Positions 1 through 9,099 of a DNA stretch of 50,199 nucleotides are shown here, piece after piece; the stretch's first letter is position 1; every line of letters begins with the position of its first letter. The DNA is from Alkalilacustris brevis (GTDB lineage Bacteria; Pseudomonadota; Alphaproteobacteria; Rhodobacterales; Rhodobacteraceae). The notes beneath the pieces are model-generated. The model was not told the DNA's origin. It made no database searches and saw nothing but the letters and a program-made list of their open reading frames with translations. The DNA lies in the NCBI RefSeq assembly GCF_003350345.1, contig NZ_QNVJ01000029.1, positions 1 to 50,199 on the forward strand. Direction: 5' to 3'. A program made the translations under genes and the position numbers.

Positions 1-2
1 TT

Positions 3-27
3 TTCGGCGCGGCTGCGCCGCACCGAA
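3..27. repeat. short hairpin next to an intergenic repeat
   Basis: Eleven-base arms at 3-13 and 17-27 are complementary except for one C/A mismatch and enclose a 3-base loop. It abuts the first copy of the intergenic repeat that starts at 28, and may be part of the same element. No function can be assigned from sequence. Confidence 0.5.
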
Positions 28-58
28 GCCTCCGGCGGGGATATTTTGCCACAGTGAA
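28..58 (+). repeat. intergenic repeat, copy 1
   Basis: First of three copies in this window of an element with the order GCCTCCGGCGGGGATATTTT then CACAGTGAA. Copy 2 lies inverted at 83-113 and copy 3 lies at 40545-40577. All copies are intergenic. With copy 2 it could form a long imperfect hairpin in a transcript, like a REP/BIME pair. I recall similar strings as common between Rhodobacterales genes, but no search was possible. Confidence 0.6.
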
Positions 59-82
59 TTTGCGGGCGCGCCATTGCCCTTC

Positions 83-113
83 ACTGTGAAAAAAATATCC
101 TCGCCGAAGGCAT
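83..113 (-). repeat. intergenic repeat, copy 2 (inverted)
   Basis: Read on the minus strand this is GCCTTCGGCGAGGATATTTT, a run of T, then CACAGTGAA. It is the inverted partner of copy 1 and is closest in sequence to copy 3 at 40545-40577. The rest of 1-218 shows no convincing gene. The small open frame at 74-337 overlaps the cytochrome gene antisense and has no recognisable features. Confidence 0.6.
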
Positions 114-218
114 CCGTCACCGGCAAAAGGGCGCGCGGCGGATATTGTGGCGGTGGGGGATGTGCGGGGCCGGACGGGGGGCACCTGATATCCCGCCGGC
201 TTTTGAGAGAAATCCGTT

Positions 219-1112
219 TCAATCCTCCAGTGCCAGCAGATAGGCGGCGATGGCGTCAAGTTCGCTGCGCGGCAGTTGTGCGAGGCTTTCCACGACCGGC
301 GCCATGGCGCCGCCGGCCACGTCGAAATCGGGGGTGAAGCCGCTGGCCAGATAGCCGGCGATATCCTGTTGCGTCCAGCCCAGTTCACCGGGGGTGATCG
401 GCGGGATGCGCCCTTCGCCCGACGGGTTCGGCGCCCCTTGCATCCAGCGGTCCGTGTCCAGGCCGCCCAGGCGGTCGCGCGGGGTGTGGCATTCGGCGCA
501 ATGGCCCAGCGCCTCGACCAGGTAGCGCCCGCGCTGTACCTCGTCGCTCAGCGCGCCTTCGAGCACCCAGCCGTCATCAAGGTAAAGGGCCTTCCACAGT
601 CCGAGGTTGCGGCGGATCGAGAAGGGAAATGGAAGCTCGTGCGGGGCATCCGGTGTGTTGCTGGCGGGCAGCGTTTGCAGGAAGGCCCAGAGGTCGGCCA
701 CATCCTGCGGGTCGGCGCAAATATAGGCGGTGTAGGGAAAGGCGGGGTAGTAATGCCGCCCATCGGGCGAGACGCCGCGCAGCATCGCGTTGCCGAATTC
801 CGCCAGCGTCCAGCCGCCGATGCCGTGTTCCGGATCGGGCGAGATATTGGGGGCGACGAAGGTGCCGAAGGGGCTTTCGAAGCGCTGCCCGCCCGCCAGC
901 AGGAGGCGCGCGTCGCCGCTGGCGTCATCCGTGGCGTGGCACGAGGCGCAGCCCGCCGCCCAGAAGATGGCCTCGCCGGCCCGGGCCTCGCCGGCAAGCC
1001 CGGCGAAGGCCTGGTCGGGCAGCGGGGCGGGGCGGGTCAACCACCAGTATCCCGCGCCGCCCAGCGCGATCAGCGTGACCAGAGCAATTGCAGATTTTCT
1101 CATCGCAAGCAT
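219..1112 (-). CDS. membrane-anchored diheme cytochrome c
   Basis: The 297-residue protein has two haem-binding CXXCH motifs, CASCH near residue 55 and CAECH near 205, so it carries two covalent c-type haems. The N-terminus has a short hydrophobic segment (about residues 6-24) that could be an uncleaved anchor or signal peptide, placing the haems in the periplasm. The motif GTFVAPNISPD between the haems is typical of cytochrome subunits of periplasmic dehydrogenases such as gluconate or alcohol dehydrogenase. No flavin or quinoprotein subunit is adjacent, so the electron donor is unknown. A second in-frame start at 1103 is equally plausible, and neither has a clear ribosome site. The gene follows the cytochrome c' gene by 45 bases on the same strand and is probably co-transcribed with it. 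Confidence 0.85.
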   Translation of the reverse strand: MLAMRKSAIALVTLIALGGAGYWWLTRPAPLPDQAFAGLAGEARAGEAIFWAAGCASCHATDDASGDARLLLAGGQRFESPFGTFVAPNISPDPEHGIGGWTLAEFGNAMLRGVSPDGRHYYPAFPYTAYICADPQDVADLWAFLQTLPASNTPDAPHELPFPFSIRRNLGLWKALYLDDGWVLEGALSDEVQRGRYLVEALGHCAECHTPRDRLGGLDTDRWMQGAPNPSGEGRIPPITPGELGWTQQDIAGYLASGFTPDFDVAGGAMAPVVESLAQLPRSELDAIAAYLLALED

Positions 1113-1157
1113 GGTGCCCGGCCCGGAACGGAGGCGTTTGTCGGCGCGGGCGCGGCC

Positions 1158-1619
1158 TCAGTCGGCGCGATTGACATCATGGCAGGCGCGGCAGGCCTGT
1201 GCCACCGGGCCAAGCGCGCCGCGCAGCGCATCGAGGTCGTCGCCCGCGGCGGCTTCCATTGCGCGGGTCGCGCTGCGCAGGGCGTCAAGCTTTTCGGCAA
1301 AGCCGTCAGGGTCGTCCCAGACATTGGGCAGGGCGCGGGTGCCGTCATGGGCGACATTGTCCGAGCCTTCGGGCCAGAGGCCACGCTGATCAAGGCTGGC
1401 CACGCGGGCCATGTTCGCGGCCGCGGCGGCCGCGGTCTCGGCGTCATAGGGGATGTCGCCGCGCGTCATCCCGACCAGCGGGCCGAGATTGAAGGCGAGC
1501 AGCCTGAACTGCCCCTGCCGGGCTTCGATCGGGGTTTCGTGCGGCCCCTCTGCCTGCGCGGCGCCGAGGCCGAGAATGAGTGCAAGGCCGGTTGCGGCGA
1601 ATAGTTTTACGGTTTTCAT
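1158..1619 (-). CDS. class II cytochrome c (cytochrome c'/c556 type)
   Basis: The 153-residue precursor starts with a clear Sec signal peptide (MKTVKL, a hydrophobic stretch, then AQA near residue 22). It ends with a single C-terminal haem site CRACH about eight residues from the end, which is the hallmark of the four-helix class II cytochromes c' and c556. Such proteins are periplasmic and act in electron transfer or bind NO and CO. The chosen start at 1619 puts the signal peptide at the N-terminus, and the longer frame to 1697 adds an implausible leader. It lies just upstream of the diheme cytochrome, suggesting a two-gene unit. Its partner and physiological role cannot be read from the sequence. 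Confidence 0.88.
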   Translation of the reverse strand: MKTVKLFAATGLALILGLGAAQAEGPHETPIEARQGQFRLLAFNLGPLVGMTRGDIPYDAETAAAAAANMARVASLDQRGLWPEGSDNVAHDGTRALPNVWDDPDGFAEKLDALRSATRAMEAAAGDDLDALRGALGPVAQACRACHDVNRAD

Positions 1620-1744
1620 GACTGTTCCTGAACCTGTTGAACGAATGCAGCGCGATGCTAACAACAGGCTTCGCCACAGGGCAAACGCGCGGGCCATGTG
1701 CGCCTGTCACATCAGCGTGACCGGCACAATCGGGCAGGGGCGCC

Positions 1745-1927
1745 TCAGGGCGCGCGCAGGCGCATCCCGCGGCCATCGACGGTGAGCGCCTCGGGCCAGC
1801 CGAAGAAATGCTCGACCGCGGCAAGCCCCAGCGCCACGGCGATGATGCCCGCGATCAGCATCATCATGCGCTTGGAGGGCGGATGCTGCGCCCAGCGACG
1901 CAGCCGCACAAGCCAGAACAGGTTCAT
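1745..1927 (-). CDS. small single-pass membrane protein downstream of hpt
   Basis: Sixty residues with one predicted membrane helix (about residues 22-40, [20 protein letters not shown]) and a basic N-terminal side, which suggests the N-terminus is cytoplasmic. Its start codon overlaps the hpt stop by 4 bases (1924-1927), an arrangement typical of translational coupling. I recall small proteins of this kind next to hpt in other Rhodobacterales, but function is unknown. The coupling to hpt and the membrane helix are the only solid observations. Confidence 0.7.
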   Translation of the reverse strand: MNLFWLVRLRRWAQHPPSKRMMMLIAGIIAVALGLAAVEHFFGWPEALTVDGRGMRLRAP

Positions 1928-2463
1928 TCCACGAACCGCACCTTGCCGATATGCGGCAGGTTGCGGTTGCGCTGCGCATAGTCGATGCCATAGCCCACGA
2001 CGAATTCATCGGGGATCTCGAAACCCGTCCAGGTGGCGCGGATATCGACCTCGCGCCGCGAGGGCTTGTCGAGCAGCGCGCAGACCTCGAGCCGTTTTGG
2101 CGCGCGGCTGAGCAGCAGGTTGCGCACATGATGCAGGGTGAAGCCGGTATCGACGATATCCTCGACCACCAGCACGTCGCGCCCGGCGATCTCGCCGCGC
2201 AGGTCCTTGAGGATGCGCACCTCACGCGAGGATTTTGTCGAATTGCCGTAGCTCGACGCCTCCATGAAATCCACCTCGACAGGCAGGTCGATCTCGCGCA
2301 CCAGGTCGGCGATGAACACGAACGAGCCGCGCAGGAGGCCGACCACGATCAGCTTGTCGGTATCATGAAAATGGCGGGTGATTTCGCGCGCCAGCGCCTC
2401 GACCCGCGCGGCGATGGATTTGGCCGAGATCATCTCGTCGATCACGTAGTTTTGCTGCGACAT
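1924..2463 (-). CDS. hpt: hypoxanthine phosphoribosyltransferase
   Basis: The 179-residue cytoplasmic enzyme transfers phosphoribose from PRPP to hypoxanthine (and often guanine) in purine salvage. The PRPP-binding loop is visible as [17 protein letters not shown] near residues 97-113, with the acidic pair and the DTG phosphate loop. The C-terminal [21 protein letters not shown] matches bacterial Hpt proteins. The start at 2463 (MSQQNY) is preceded by a purine-rich AAGGGGCG. The longer frame to 2490 lacks such a site. It heads a two-gene unit with the overlapping 60-residue membrane protein. Confidence 0.95.
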   Translation of the reverse strand: MSQQNYVIDEMISAKSIAARVEALAREITRHFHDTDKLIVVGLLRGSFVFIADLVREIDLPVEVDFMEASSYGNSTKSSREVRILKDLRGEIAGRDVLVVEDIVDTGFTLHHVRNLLLSRAPKRLEVCALLDKPSRREVDIRATWTGFEIPDEFVVGYGIDYAQRNRNLPHIGKVRFVE

Positions 2464-2537
2464 GGGCGCCCCTTGATTTTGTCGGCGCATTCTAGGACAT
2501 GTCGCGCCACTGTCACCCGATAATGAACGAAGGCCAG

Positions 2538-3008
2538 ATGCCCCGACATCAGGAGAAACGTCAACTGCCCTATACCGCCCGCCAGATGTACGATCTGGTG
2601 GCCGATGTTGCGGCCTATCCGAAATTCCTGCCCTGGACGGCGGCCGCGCGCATCCGCTCGCGCACGCCCTTCGACGAGGGCGAGGTGATGGAGGCCGACC
2701 TGGTGATCTCGTTCAAGGTGTTTCGCGAACGTTTCGGCAGCCGGGTGACGCTCTGGCCGGAAAAACTGTGCATCGACACCGAGTATATCGACGGCCCCTT
2801 CAAGCACATGCGGGCGCATTGGCAGTTCCGCGATCTGGACACGGGCGGCTGCGAGGTCGATTTCCAGGTCGATTTCGAGTTTCGCAACGCCATCCTGCGG
2901 CGGCTGATCGGGGTGGTGTTCAACGAGGCGATGCAGCGCATCGTCGGCGCGTTCGAGCGTCGCGCGGCCGAGTTGCACGGGCCGGGCGCGGCGCGGTCGG
3001 GCGGGTAG
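2538..3008 (+). CDS. RatA/COQ10-like START-domain protein
   Basis: A 156-residue member of the SRPBCC (START-like) family, with the family opening [24 protein letters not shown] at about residues 9-32. Homologues are the mitochondrial ubiquinone-binding protein COQ10 and bacterial proteins annotated RatA. In alphaproteobacteria a COQ10-like role in delivering ubiquinone to the respiratory chain is more likely than a toxin role, because no RatB-like partner is adjacent. The start at 2538 gives the usual family N-terminus, with GAACGAAGG upstream. The gene is divergent from hpt and convergent with cinA. Confidence 0.85.
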   Translation: MPRHQEKRQLPYTARQMYDLVADVAAYPKFLPWTAAARIRSRTPFDEGEVMEADLVISFKVFRERFGSRVTLWPEKLCIDTEYIDGPFKHMRAHWQFRDLDTGGCEVDFQVDFEFRNAILRRLIGVVFNEAMQRIVGAFERRAAELHGPGAARSGG

Positions 3009-3161
3009 GCGGCCCCCCCCCCACACAGACCGGCCATGCAAACGCTTGGGAGTGGAGCCGCGCCATCGGCAGGCCGCGGGCTGCCGGACCGGCGGCGAAA
3101 CGGGGCACTTTATGGCAGCCAAACTCGTATGACCTTCGGGCGATGCGCCTGTAATCGACAA

Positions 3162-3191
3162 ATCGGCAGGCCGAGGGGGCGGCCTGCCGAT
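3162..3191. terminator. hairpin between convergent genes
   Basis: Perfect 11-base inverted repeat with arms 3162-3172 and 3181-3191 and an 8-base loop, lying between the convergent RatA-like gene and cinA. There is no T-run after it on either strand, so it is only a possible bidirectional transcription barrier. The rest of 3009-3264 holds nothing I can identify. Confidence 0.4.
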
Positions 3192-3264
3192 GGCGCGGCG
3201 GGCTCACGCCCATGATGCCGCGCCAGCCCGCGGCCTGCCGCTGCCGCGCCGCGCGCGCGGCGCC

Positions 3265-3750
3265 CTAGCCGGGCTGCTCCAGCGCGCCCAGCATCATCGC
3301 CAGCGCATGATCGACCGTGGCGCTGCGCACCTTCGCCCGCCCCAGCGCCCCGAAATCGCGCGTTTCGGTATGTGTTGGCCGCCCGCGCCGGGCCAGGCCG
3401 AAGCACACGCGCCCCTCTGGCTTGTGCTCCGACCCGCCCGGCCCGGCAATGCCGGTGACGGAAATCGCCATGTCGGCGGGGCTGTGGGCCAGCGCGCCTT
3501 TGGCCATCTCGCGCGCGACCTCTTCCGACACGGCGCCAAAGTGTTCCAGCGTGTCGGGGCGCACGCCCAGCATCTCGGCCTTGGCGGCGTTGGAATAGGT
3601 CACAAACCCGCGCTCGAACACATCCGACGACCCGGCGATATCGGTCAGCGCGGCGGCGATCATCCCGCCGGTGCAGCTTTCGGCGCAGGCGATGCGCTGC
3701 CCGGCCGCGCGGGCGGCGTGCAGCAGCTGTTCGCCTGCCGCCCGGCTCAT
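3265..3750 (-). CDS. CinA-family nicotinamide-nucleotide amidohydrolase (PncC-like)
   Basis: 161 residues corresponding to the stand-alone C-terminal domain of CinA. It carries the family motif AESCTGGMIAAALTDIAGSSDVFERGFVTYSNAAK near residues 22-56 and SVTGIAGPGG near 95-104. The family deamidates nicotinamide mononucleotide to nicotinate mononucleotide, recycling NAD in the cytoplasm. The N-terminal molybdopterin-like domain of long CinA is absent. Its start overlaps the pgpA stop by 4 bases, making it the last gene of an ispDF-pgpA-cinA unit, a common alphaproteobacterial order. Confidence 0.92.
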   Translation of the reverse strand: MSRAAGEQLLHAARAAGQRIACAESCTGGMIAAALTDIAGSSDVFERGFVTYSNAAKAEMLGVRPDTLEHFGAVSEEVAREMAKGALAHSPADMAISVTGIAGPGGSEHKPEGRVCFGLARRGRPTHTETRDFGALGRAKVRSATVDHALAMMLGALEQPG

Positions 3751-4244
3751 ACGCCCAGAATCCCGTGCGAGATGCCGGCGGCAAAGACCACCGCCACCGC
3801 GGCGAACACCCCGGCGATCACATCGTCAAGCATCACGCCCAGCGGGTCATGGCGCCGGTCGGCCCAGCCGATGGGGCCGGGCTTCCAGATGTCGAACAGG
3901 CGGAAGGCCAGGAACGCCACCACCCAGCCCGGCCAGAGCGCCAGCATGCCGACGCCCTGCATGGTGGCCCCCAGTGAAACCGGCCACAGCGCGATCCACA
4001 TGCCGGCCACCTCGTCGATGACGATCTCGGAAGGGTCCGGGTCATCGGTGTCGGCGGTCTCGACCATCGTCACCCACCAGCCCAGCAGGAACACCGCGAT
4101 GCTGGCCACCGCGAGCGCGGGAAACCCGCCCAGAACATGAATGACCCAGGCAGCGGGCAGCGCGGCGAGCGAGCCCCAGGTGCCGGGGCCGGGGCGCATC
4201 AGCCCCGCGCCGAAGAAGGTTGCGATCAGTCGGCTTGTTGTCAT
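3747..4244 (-). CDS. pgpA: phosphatidylglycerophosphatase A
   Basis: The 165-residue integral membrane protein dephosphorylates phosphatidylglycerol phosphate to phosphatidylglycerol. It contains the PgpA signatures [17 protein letters not shown] near residues 10-26 and the acidic motif [19 protein letters not shown] near residues 68-86, plus several hydrophobic segments. The start at 4244 (MTTSRL) overlaps the ispDF stop by 4 bases, and its own stop overlaps the cinA start by 4 bases. Longer upstream frames run through ispDF and are rejected. Confidence 0.95.
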   Translation of the reverse strand: MTTSRLIATFFGAGLMRPGPGTWGSLAALPAAWVIHVLGGFPALAVASIAVFLLGWWVTMVETADTDDPDPSEIVIDEVAGMWIALWPVSLGATMQGVGMLALWPGWVVAFLAFRLFDIWKPGPIGWADRRHDPLGVMLDDVIAGVFAAVAVVFAAGISHGILGV

Positions 4245-5380
4245 GGGGATACCAGTGTTGCTGTGGCGAGCGCGGCAATCCCTTCGCGCCGGCCGGTGAA
4301 ACCCAGCTGCTCGCTGGTGGTGGCCTTGACGCTGACGCGGCCGGGATCGACGGTCATGATTGCGGCCAGCGCGGCGCGCATGGCCTCGGCATGGGGGCCT
4401 ATCTTCGGCGCCTCGCAGATCAGGGTGACATCTGCGCTGGAGATGCGAAAGCCCCGCGCGGCCACGCGGGCGGCGGCATGTTCCAGAAAGATCCGGCTGT
4501 CGGCGCCTTTCCATTGCGGGTCGGAGGGCGGGAAATGCCGGCCGATATCGCCCTCGGCCAGCGCGCCATAGATCGCGTCGGTCAGGGCGTGCATCCCGAC
4601 ATCGGCGTCGGAATGCCCCTCGAGCCGCTGCGCGAACGGCAGCGTGACGCCGCACAGCGTGACCGCATCGCCCGGCGCGAAGCGATGCACGTCGAATCCG
4701 GTGCCGGTGCGTATATCCATCGGCAATTCTCCGAGAAGGCGCTCGGCGCGGGCGATATCGCCGGGCCAGGTAATCTTGATGTTGGTCTCATCCCCTTCCA
4801 CGATCTCCACGTCAAGCCCGGCGGCGCGGGCGATTTCGACATCATCGGCGGCGCTCTCGCTGCCATGGGTCCGGTGGGCGGCGTGGATGGCGACATAGTC
4901 GAAGGCCTGCGGGGTCTGCGCACGGAACAGCTCCGCGCGCGGCACGGCTTCAATCACGCGGCCCGCCGCGCCGCGCCAGAGCGCATCGCTGACCGGCAGG
5001 GCCGGCGCGGCGGCCACGCCGCGATCCAGCGCCGCAAGCAGCCGCGCGATCAGCCTGGGGCTGACAAGCGGGCGCGCGCCGTCATGGATCAGCACGCGGC
5101 GCATCCCGCGCCCCTCGAGCGCGTCCAGCGCGTTGCGCACAGACGCGGCGCGCGTGCTGCCGCCTGAAACCACCTCGGTTCCGTCCTCCATAAGCTGGCG
5201 GGCGCGGATCATGTCATCGGGGTGAACGACCAGCAGAATCAGCCCGACCCCGGCACGCCGGAAGGCATCGCACGCATGTGCCACCACCGGACGCCCGGCA
5301 AGAAGCTGCCATTGCTTTGGCAGATCGCCCCCCAGCCGGGTGCCTCGCCCGGCGGCAACGATGATGGCGGCTGTGGTCAT
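4241..5380 (-). CDS. ispDF: bifunctional IspD/IspF isoprenoid synthesis enzyme
   Basis: A fused 379-residue protein. The N-terminal IspD domain (about 1-215) has the CTP-binding AAGRGTR and PKQW motifs and forms 4-diphosphocytidyl-2-C-methylerythritol. The C-terminal IspF domain (from about residue 221, [14 protein letters not shown]) has the metal ligands Asp230 and His232 and GHSDADV, and forms the cyclic diphosphate. Fusion of these non-consecutive MEP-pathway steps is standard in many alphaproteobacteria. It is the first gene of the minus-strand unit with pgpA and cinA and is divergent from dusB. Confidence 0.97.
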   Translation of the reverse strand: MTTAAIIVAAGRGTRLGGDLPKQWQLLAGRPVVAHACDAFRRAGVGLILLVVHPDDMIRARQLMEDGTEVVSGGSTRAASVRNALDALEGRGMRRVLIHDGARPLVSPRLIARLLAALDRGVAAAPALPVSDALWRGAAGRVIEAVPRAELFRAQTPQAFDYVAIHAAHRTHGSESAADDVEIARAAGLDVEIVEGDETNIKITWPGDIARAERLLGELPMDIRTGTGFDVHRFAPGDAVTLCGVTLPFAQRLEGHSDADVGMHALTDAIYGALAEGDIGRHFPPSDPQWKGADSRIFLEHAAARVAARGFRISSADVTLICEAPKIGPHAEAMRAALAAIMTVDPGRVSVKATTSEQLGFTGRREGIAALATATLVSP

Positions 5381-5569
5381 GAATTCTCCGGCCTGAATTC
5401 GACTGGTCTATGGGATGACCCGGCAACTGACAATGCTTTGGCAGATCGCGCCAGAAATGCACAAAAAATAGGCAAATGGCCACGGCGTCAGCAATTTCGG
5501 CAGCATTCAATTGCAAGCAGAGGGGCGGGCGATTAGCTAGGCAGGGCAAACCGCACAAGGAATAGGCAT
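5381..5569. other. divergent ispDF/dusB control region with a 16-base repeat
   Basis: This 189-base gap separates the minus-strand ispDF unit from the dusB-ntr operon and should hold both promoters. The 16-mer TGCTTTGGCAGATCGC at 5434-5449 is an exact copy of 5313-5328 inside the ispD coding region, where it encodes part of the PKQW motif. I could not place convincing -35/-10 boxes. Confidence 0.45.
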
Positions 5570-6571
5570 TTGTCCATCTCGCTGGCAGGCATACCGATCG
5601 ATCCGCCCGTGGCGCTGGCGCCGCTGGCCGGAATCACCGATCTGCCCTTTCGCCGGCTGGTGGCGGGGTTCGGTGCGGGCTGGGTGGTCTCCGAGATGGT
5701 CGCCAGCCAGGAGGTGGTGCAGGGTCGCCCGCTGGCCCGTGCACGGGCCGAACTGGGGCTGGGCGAGGGACGCACCGCCGTCCAGCTTGCCGGGCGCGAT
5801 GCCCGCTGGATGGCCGAGGCCGCTCGCTGGGCCGAGGCAAACGGCACACGGATCATCGACATCAACATGGGCTGCCCCGCGCGCAAGGTGACGGGGGGCA
5901 TGTCCGGCTCGGCGCTTATGCGCGACCTCGACCATGCCTTGCGGCTGATCGAGGCGGTGGTGGGCGCGGTGCGTGTGCCGGTCACGCTCAAGACGCGGCT
6001 GGGCTGGGATGACGATTGCCTGAACGCGCCCGATCTGGCCCGGCGGGCCGAGGCCGCCGGGGTGGCGATGGTCACGATCCACGGGCGCACGCGCTGCCAG
6101 TTCTACAAGGGCCGCGCCGACTGGGCGGCGATTGCGCGCATCAAGCAGGCAGTGTCGATCCCGGTTATCGCCAATGGCGACATCACCGACGGCGAAAGCG
6201 CGCGCGCGGCGCGCGCGGCCTCGGGCGCCGATGGCGTGATGGTGGGGCGCGGCGCGCAGGGGCGGCCCTGGCTGCTGGCGCAGATCGCCGCGGCGTTGGC
6301 CTGCAAGCCGGTGCCAGAAGCACCTGCGCAAAACGAGTTTTCTGACATTGTATCAGGGCATTACGAGGCAATGCTCAGCTTTTACGGTAACGATCTTGGC
6401 CTGCGTGTGGCGCGCAAACATCTGGGTTGGTACATGGATGTCGCGGGCACGTTGCCGGCCTTGCGCAAGGCCGTGCTGACAGCAGACCAACCCGCCGAGG
6501 TGCTGCGCCTGATCCCGCGCGCGCTGGAGCGGGCTAATGTGCGGGCCGATACGCGGAGGGCCGCGGCATGA
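5570..6571 (+). CDS. dusB: tRNA-dihydrouridine synthase B
   Basis: The 333-residue flavoenzyme reduces specific uridines in the tRNA D-loop using NADPH. It shows the N-terminal PLAGITDLPFRRL, the catalytic-cysteine motif NMGCPARKVTGG (Cys102), VTIHGRTRCQFYKGRADW, and the FMN phosphate site NGDI...GADGVMVGRGAQGRPWLL. The start is TTG at 5570, preceded by AAGGA eight bases upstream. This is the former nifR3 gene, which heads the ntrBC operon in Rhodobacter. Its stop overlaps the ntrB start by 4 bases, so the two are translationally linked. Confidence 0.96.
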   Translation: MSISLAGIPIDPPVALAPLAGITDLPFRRLVAGFGAGWVVSEMVASQEVVQGRPLARARAELGLGEGRTAVQLAGRDARWMAEAARWAEANGTRIIDINMGCPARKVTGGMSGSALMRDLDHALRLIEAVVGAVRVPVTLKTRLGWDDDCLNAPDLARRAEAAGVAMVTIHGRTRCQFYKGRADWAAIARIKQAVSIPVIANGDITDGESARAARAASGADGVMVGRGAQGRPWLLAQIAAALACKPVPEAPAQNEFSDIVSGHYEAMLSFYGNDLGLRVARKHLGWYMDVAGTLPALRKAVLTADQPAEVLRLIPRALERANVRADTRRAAA

Positions 6572-7632
6572 ACCCGCCCGAAGCCACGCGGCTCTGGACG
6601 TCGCTGCCCATTCCGGCCTTTATCATCGGCGATGACGATACGATCATCGAGGTGAACCCGGCGGGCGAGGCGTTCGTGAACGTCTCGGCGCGCGTGCTGC
6701 GGGCGGCGCCGGCCTTCGACCGGCTGGTGATAGACGCCGACATGCCTGATGCCTGCACGCGGGTGCGGCGCAACCAGGCGCCGCTGTTTCTCAACGACGC
6801 CCAGGTCGGCACGGGCGAGCGTGCGCCGGTGATGTGCAATATCCAGGTCGCGCCGCTGGCCGATGATCCGGGGCGGCTGCTGATGCTGATCACCCCGCGC
6901 GAGATTGCCGGGCGGCTGGGGCAGGCCAACAGCGTGGCCTCGGCGGCCAAGGCGGCCATCGGCATGTCGGCGATGCTGGCGCATGAGATCAAGAATCCGC
7001 TGGCGGGGATCACCGGCGCGGCGCAACTGCTTTCCATGAGCCTGGACAAGGACGGCCGCGAGCTGACCGATCTGATCGTCGAGGAATCGCGGCGCGTGGT
7101 GAAGCTGCTTGAGCAGGTCGAACAGTTCGGCAACCTGCGCCCGCCCGACCTGAAGCCGGTGAATATCCACGATGTGCTTGATCGCGCGCGGCGTTCGGCC
7201 GTGGTGGGCTTTGCCGCGCACATGACCATCCTCGAGGATTACGACCCCTCGCTGCCGCCCGCGCTGGTCGATCGCGACCAGCTGTTGCAGGTGGTGCAGA
7301 ACCTGCTGAAGAACGCGTCCGAGGCGGCAGGCGATGCGGGCGGCACCATTCGCCTGCGCAGCTTTTACGACCTTTCGCTGCGGATGCGCGGGCGGGCGCT
7401 GCCGCTTCAGATCGAGATCATCGACGACGGGCCGGGCCTGCCGTCGGCCATCGCCGGCGACGTGTTCGAACCTTTCGTTTCGGGGCGCGAGAACGGCACC
7501 GGCCTGGGTCTGGCGCTCGTGTCCAAGATCATATCGGAGCATGACGGCTGGGTTGCCGTCGATTCCGTGCCGGGCCGGACGGCATTCCGCATTTCGCTGC
7601 CGGTTGCGACGACGCTCAAGGAGGCACCCTGA
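6568..7632 (+). CDS. ntrB: nitrogen regulation sensor kinase NtrB
   Basis: The 354-residue soluble histidine kinase has an N-terminal PAS domain (about 1-115) and the phosphoacceptor His139 in [20 protein letters not shown]. The ATP-binding domain shows the N box [15 protein letters not shown]1 box DDGPGLP and G2 box GTGLGLALV. It phosphorylates NtrC under nitrogen limitation and is controlled by the PII protein. No membrane segments are present, as expected. The stop codon shares one base with the ntrC start at 7632. Confidence 0.96.
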   Translation: MNPPEATRLWTSLPIPAFIIGDDDTIIEVNPAGEAFVNVSARVLRAAPAFDRLVIDADMPDACTRVRRNQAPLFLNDAQVGTGERAPVMCNIQVAPLADDPGRLLMLITPREIAGRLGQANSVASAAKAAIGMSAMLAHEIKNPLAGITGAAQLLSMSLDKDGRELTDLIVEESRRVVKLLEQVEQFGNLRPPDLKPVNIHDVLDRARRSAVVGFAAHMTILEDYDPSLPPALVDRDQLLQVVQNLLKNASEAAGDAGGTIRLRSFYDLSLRMRGRALPLQIEIIDDGPGLPSAIAGDVFEPFVSGRENGTGLGLALVSKIISEHDGWVAVDSVPGRTAFRISLPVATTLKEAP

Positions 7633-9008
7633 TGGACGGCACGATACTGGTGGCCGATGACGACCGCACGATCCGCACGGTGCTTACCCAGGCGCTGACG
7701 CGGGCGGGCTGCAAGGTTCATGCGACATCGTCGCTTACCACGCTGATGCGCTGGGTCGACGAGGGCAAGGGCGACCTTGTCGTCACCGATGTGATGATGC
7801 CCGATGGCAACGGGCTCGAGATGATCCCGAGGATTGCCGAGTTGCGCCCTGGCCTTCCGGTGATCGTGATCTCGGCGCAGAACACTATCATGACGGCGAT
7901 CCAGGCCGCCGAGGCCGAGGCCTTCGATTACCTGCCCAAGCCCTTCGACTTGCCCGACCTGATGAAACGCGCGGGCCGCGCGCTGGAAACCCGCCGCCAT
8001 GCCCGGCGCGCGCCCGAAGCGCCGCCAAGACCGGCCGAGATTGCTGGCGAGGATCTGCCGCTGGTGGGGCGCACCGGCGCGATGCAGGCGCTTTACCGGC
8101 TGGTCGCACGAGTGATGAACAGCGATGTGCCGGTTCTTGTCACCGGCGAATCCGGCACCGGCAAATCGCTGATCGCGCGGGCGATTCATGATTTCTCGGA
8201 TCGCCGCGGCCTGCCTTTCGTAGTGGCCCGACCCAGTGATCTGGAAAGCCTCGATGGCCCCGAGACGCTGCTGTCGCGAGCGCGGGGCGGCACGCTGGTA
8301 TTCGACGAGATCGCCGATTACGACGACGCCGCGCAGGCGCGCATCGTGCGGATGCTCGACAATCTCGCCGATAACGCGCCGCGCATCATTGCCACCAGCC
8401 AGCAGGACCTTTCCGGGCAGATGGAGGCCGGCACCTTCCGGCAGGATCTGTTCTATCGTATCAATGGGGTCACGATCGCGGTGCCCAGCCTGCGCGAGCG
8501 GGTCGATGACATCGCGCTCCTGGCCGAGCATTTCCTGGCGCGTGCCGCGCGTGATGGCGGCCCCGTGCGACAGCTCGGCGATGACGCACTCGAGGTGATC
8601 CGCGCCTACACATGGCCGGGCAATGTGCGGCAACTGGAAAATACCCTGCGCCGGCTGATCATGACCGGTATCGAGCCGGAGATCAGCCGCGCCGAGGTCG
8701 AGCAGGTGCTGGGCAACCAGCCCGCGACCGAACCGCTGCGCAGCGTGAACTCGGGCGACAAGCTGTCGGAATCGGTAGCGCGGCACCTGCGGCGCTATTT
8801 CGATCTGCATGGCAACAGCCTGCCGCCGCCGGGGCTCTACACCCGCATCCTGCGCGAGGTGGAGCTGCCGTTGCTCGAGATCGCTCTCGATGCCACGGGG
8901 GGCAATCAGGCGAAATGCGCCGAGCTACTCGGGATCAACCGGAACACCCTGCGCAAGAAGATCACCGATCTTGATATTCGCGTGACACGCCGCCGCAAAT
9001 TGATGTAA
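7632..9008 (+). CDS. ntrC: nitrogen response regulator NtrC lacking the GAFTGA loop
   Basis: 458 residues. The receiver domain has phosphoacceptor Asp53 in [11 protein letters not shown]. An AAA+ domain has Walker A GESGTGKS (172-179) and Walker [10 protein letters not shown] (221-229). A C-terminal Fis-type helix-turn-helix reads [20 protein letters not shown]. The sigma-54 contact motif GAFTGA, which should lie between Walker A and Walker B, is missing: the segment reads [19 protein letters not shown] (202-220). Rhodobacter capsulatus NtrC is known to lack this motif and to activate the sigma-70 RNA polymerase, so the same is expected here. It is the third gene of dusB-ntrB-ntrC. Confidence 0.96.
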   Translation: MDGTILVADDDRTIRTVLTQALTRAGCKVHATSSLTTLMRWVDEGKGDLVVTDVMMPDGNGLEMIPRIAELRPGLPVIVISAQNTIMTAIQAAEAEAFDYLPKPFDLPDLMKRAGRALETRRHARRAPEAPPRPAEIAGEDLPLVGRTGAMQALYRLVARVMNSDVPVLVTGESGTGKSLIARAIHDFSDRRGLPFVVARPSDLESLDGPETLLSRARGGTLVFDEIADYDDAAQARIVRMLDNLADNAPRIIATSQQDLSGQMEAGTFRQDLFYRINGVTIAVPSLRERVDDIALLAEHFLARAARDGGPVRQLGDDALEVIRAYTWPGNVRQLENTLRRLIMTGIEPEISRAEVEQVLGNQPATEPLRSVNSGDKLSESVARHLRRYFDLHGNSLPPPGLYTRILREVELPLLEIALDATGGNQAKCAELLGINRNTLRKKITDLDIRVTRRRKLM

Positions 9009-9099
9009 ATTGGTCACATAAGCGTGGCCCGGAGGCGTCAGTGCAGCGCCACTCCTGAACGAGGCTGCAAACGGCGGCAGGCCGCCCGGGCGCGGCCAA

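Noticed and set aside
276-1604. 442-codon plus-strand open frame opposite the two cytochrome genes
   Set aside because: Both opposite-strand proteins have haem motifs and export signals, while this frame has only Arg/Gly/Ala-rich filler.
2538-3008. Ribosome-associating toxin of a RatA/RatB toxin-antitoxin system
   Set aside because: No antitoxin-like partner is adjacent, and in alphaproteobacteria this fold is better explained as a COQ10-like quinone-binding protein.
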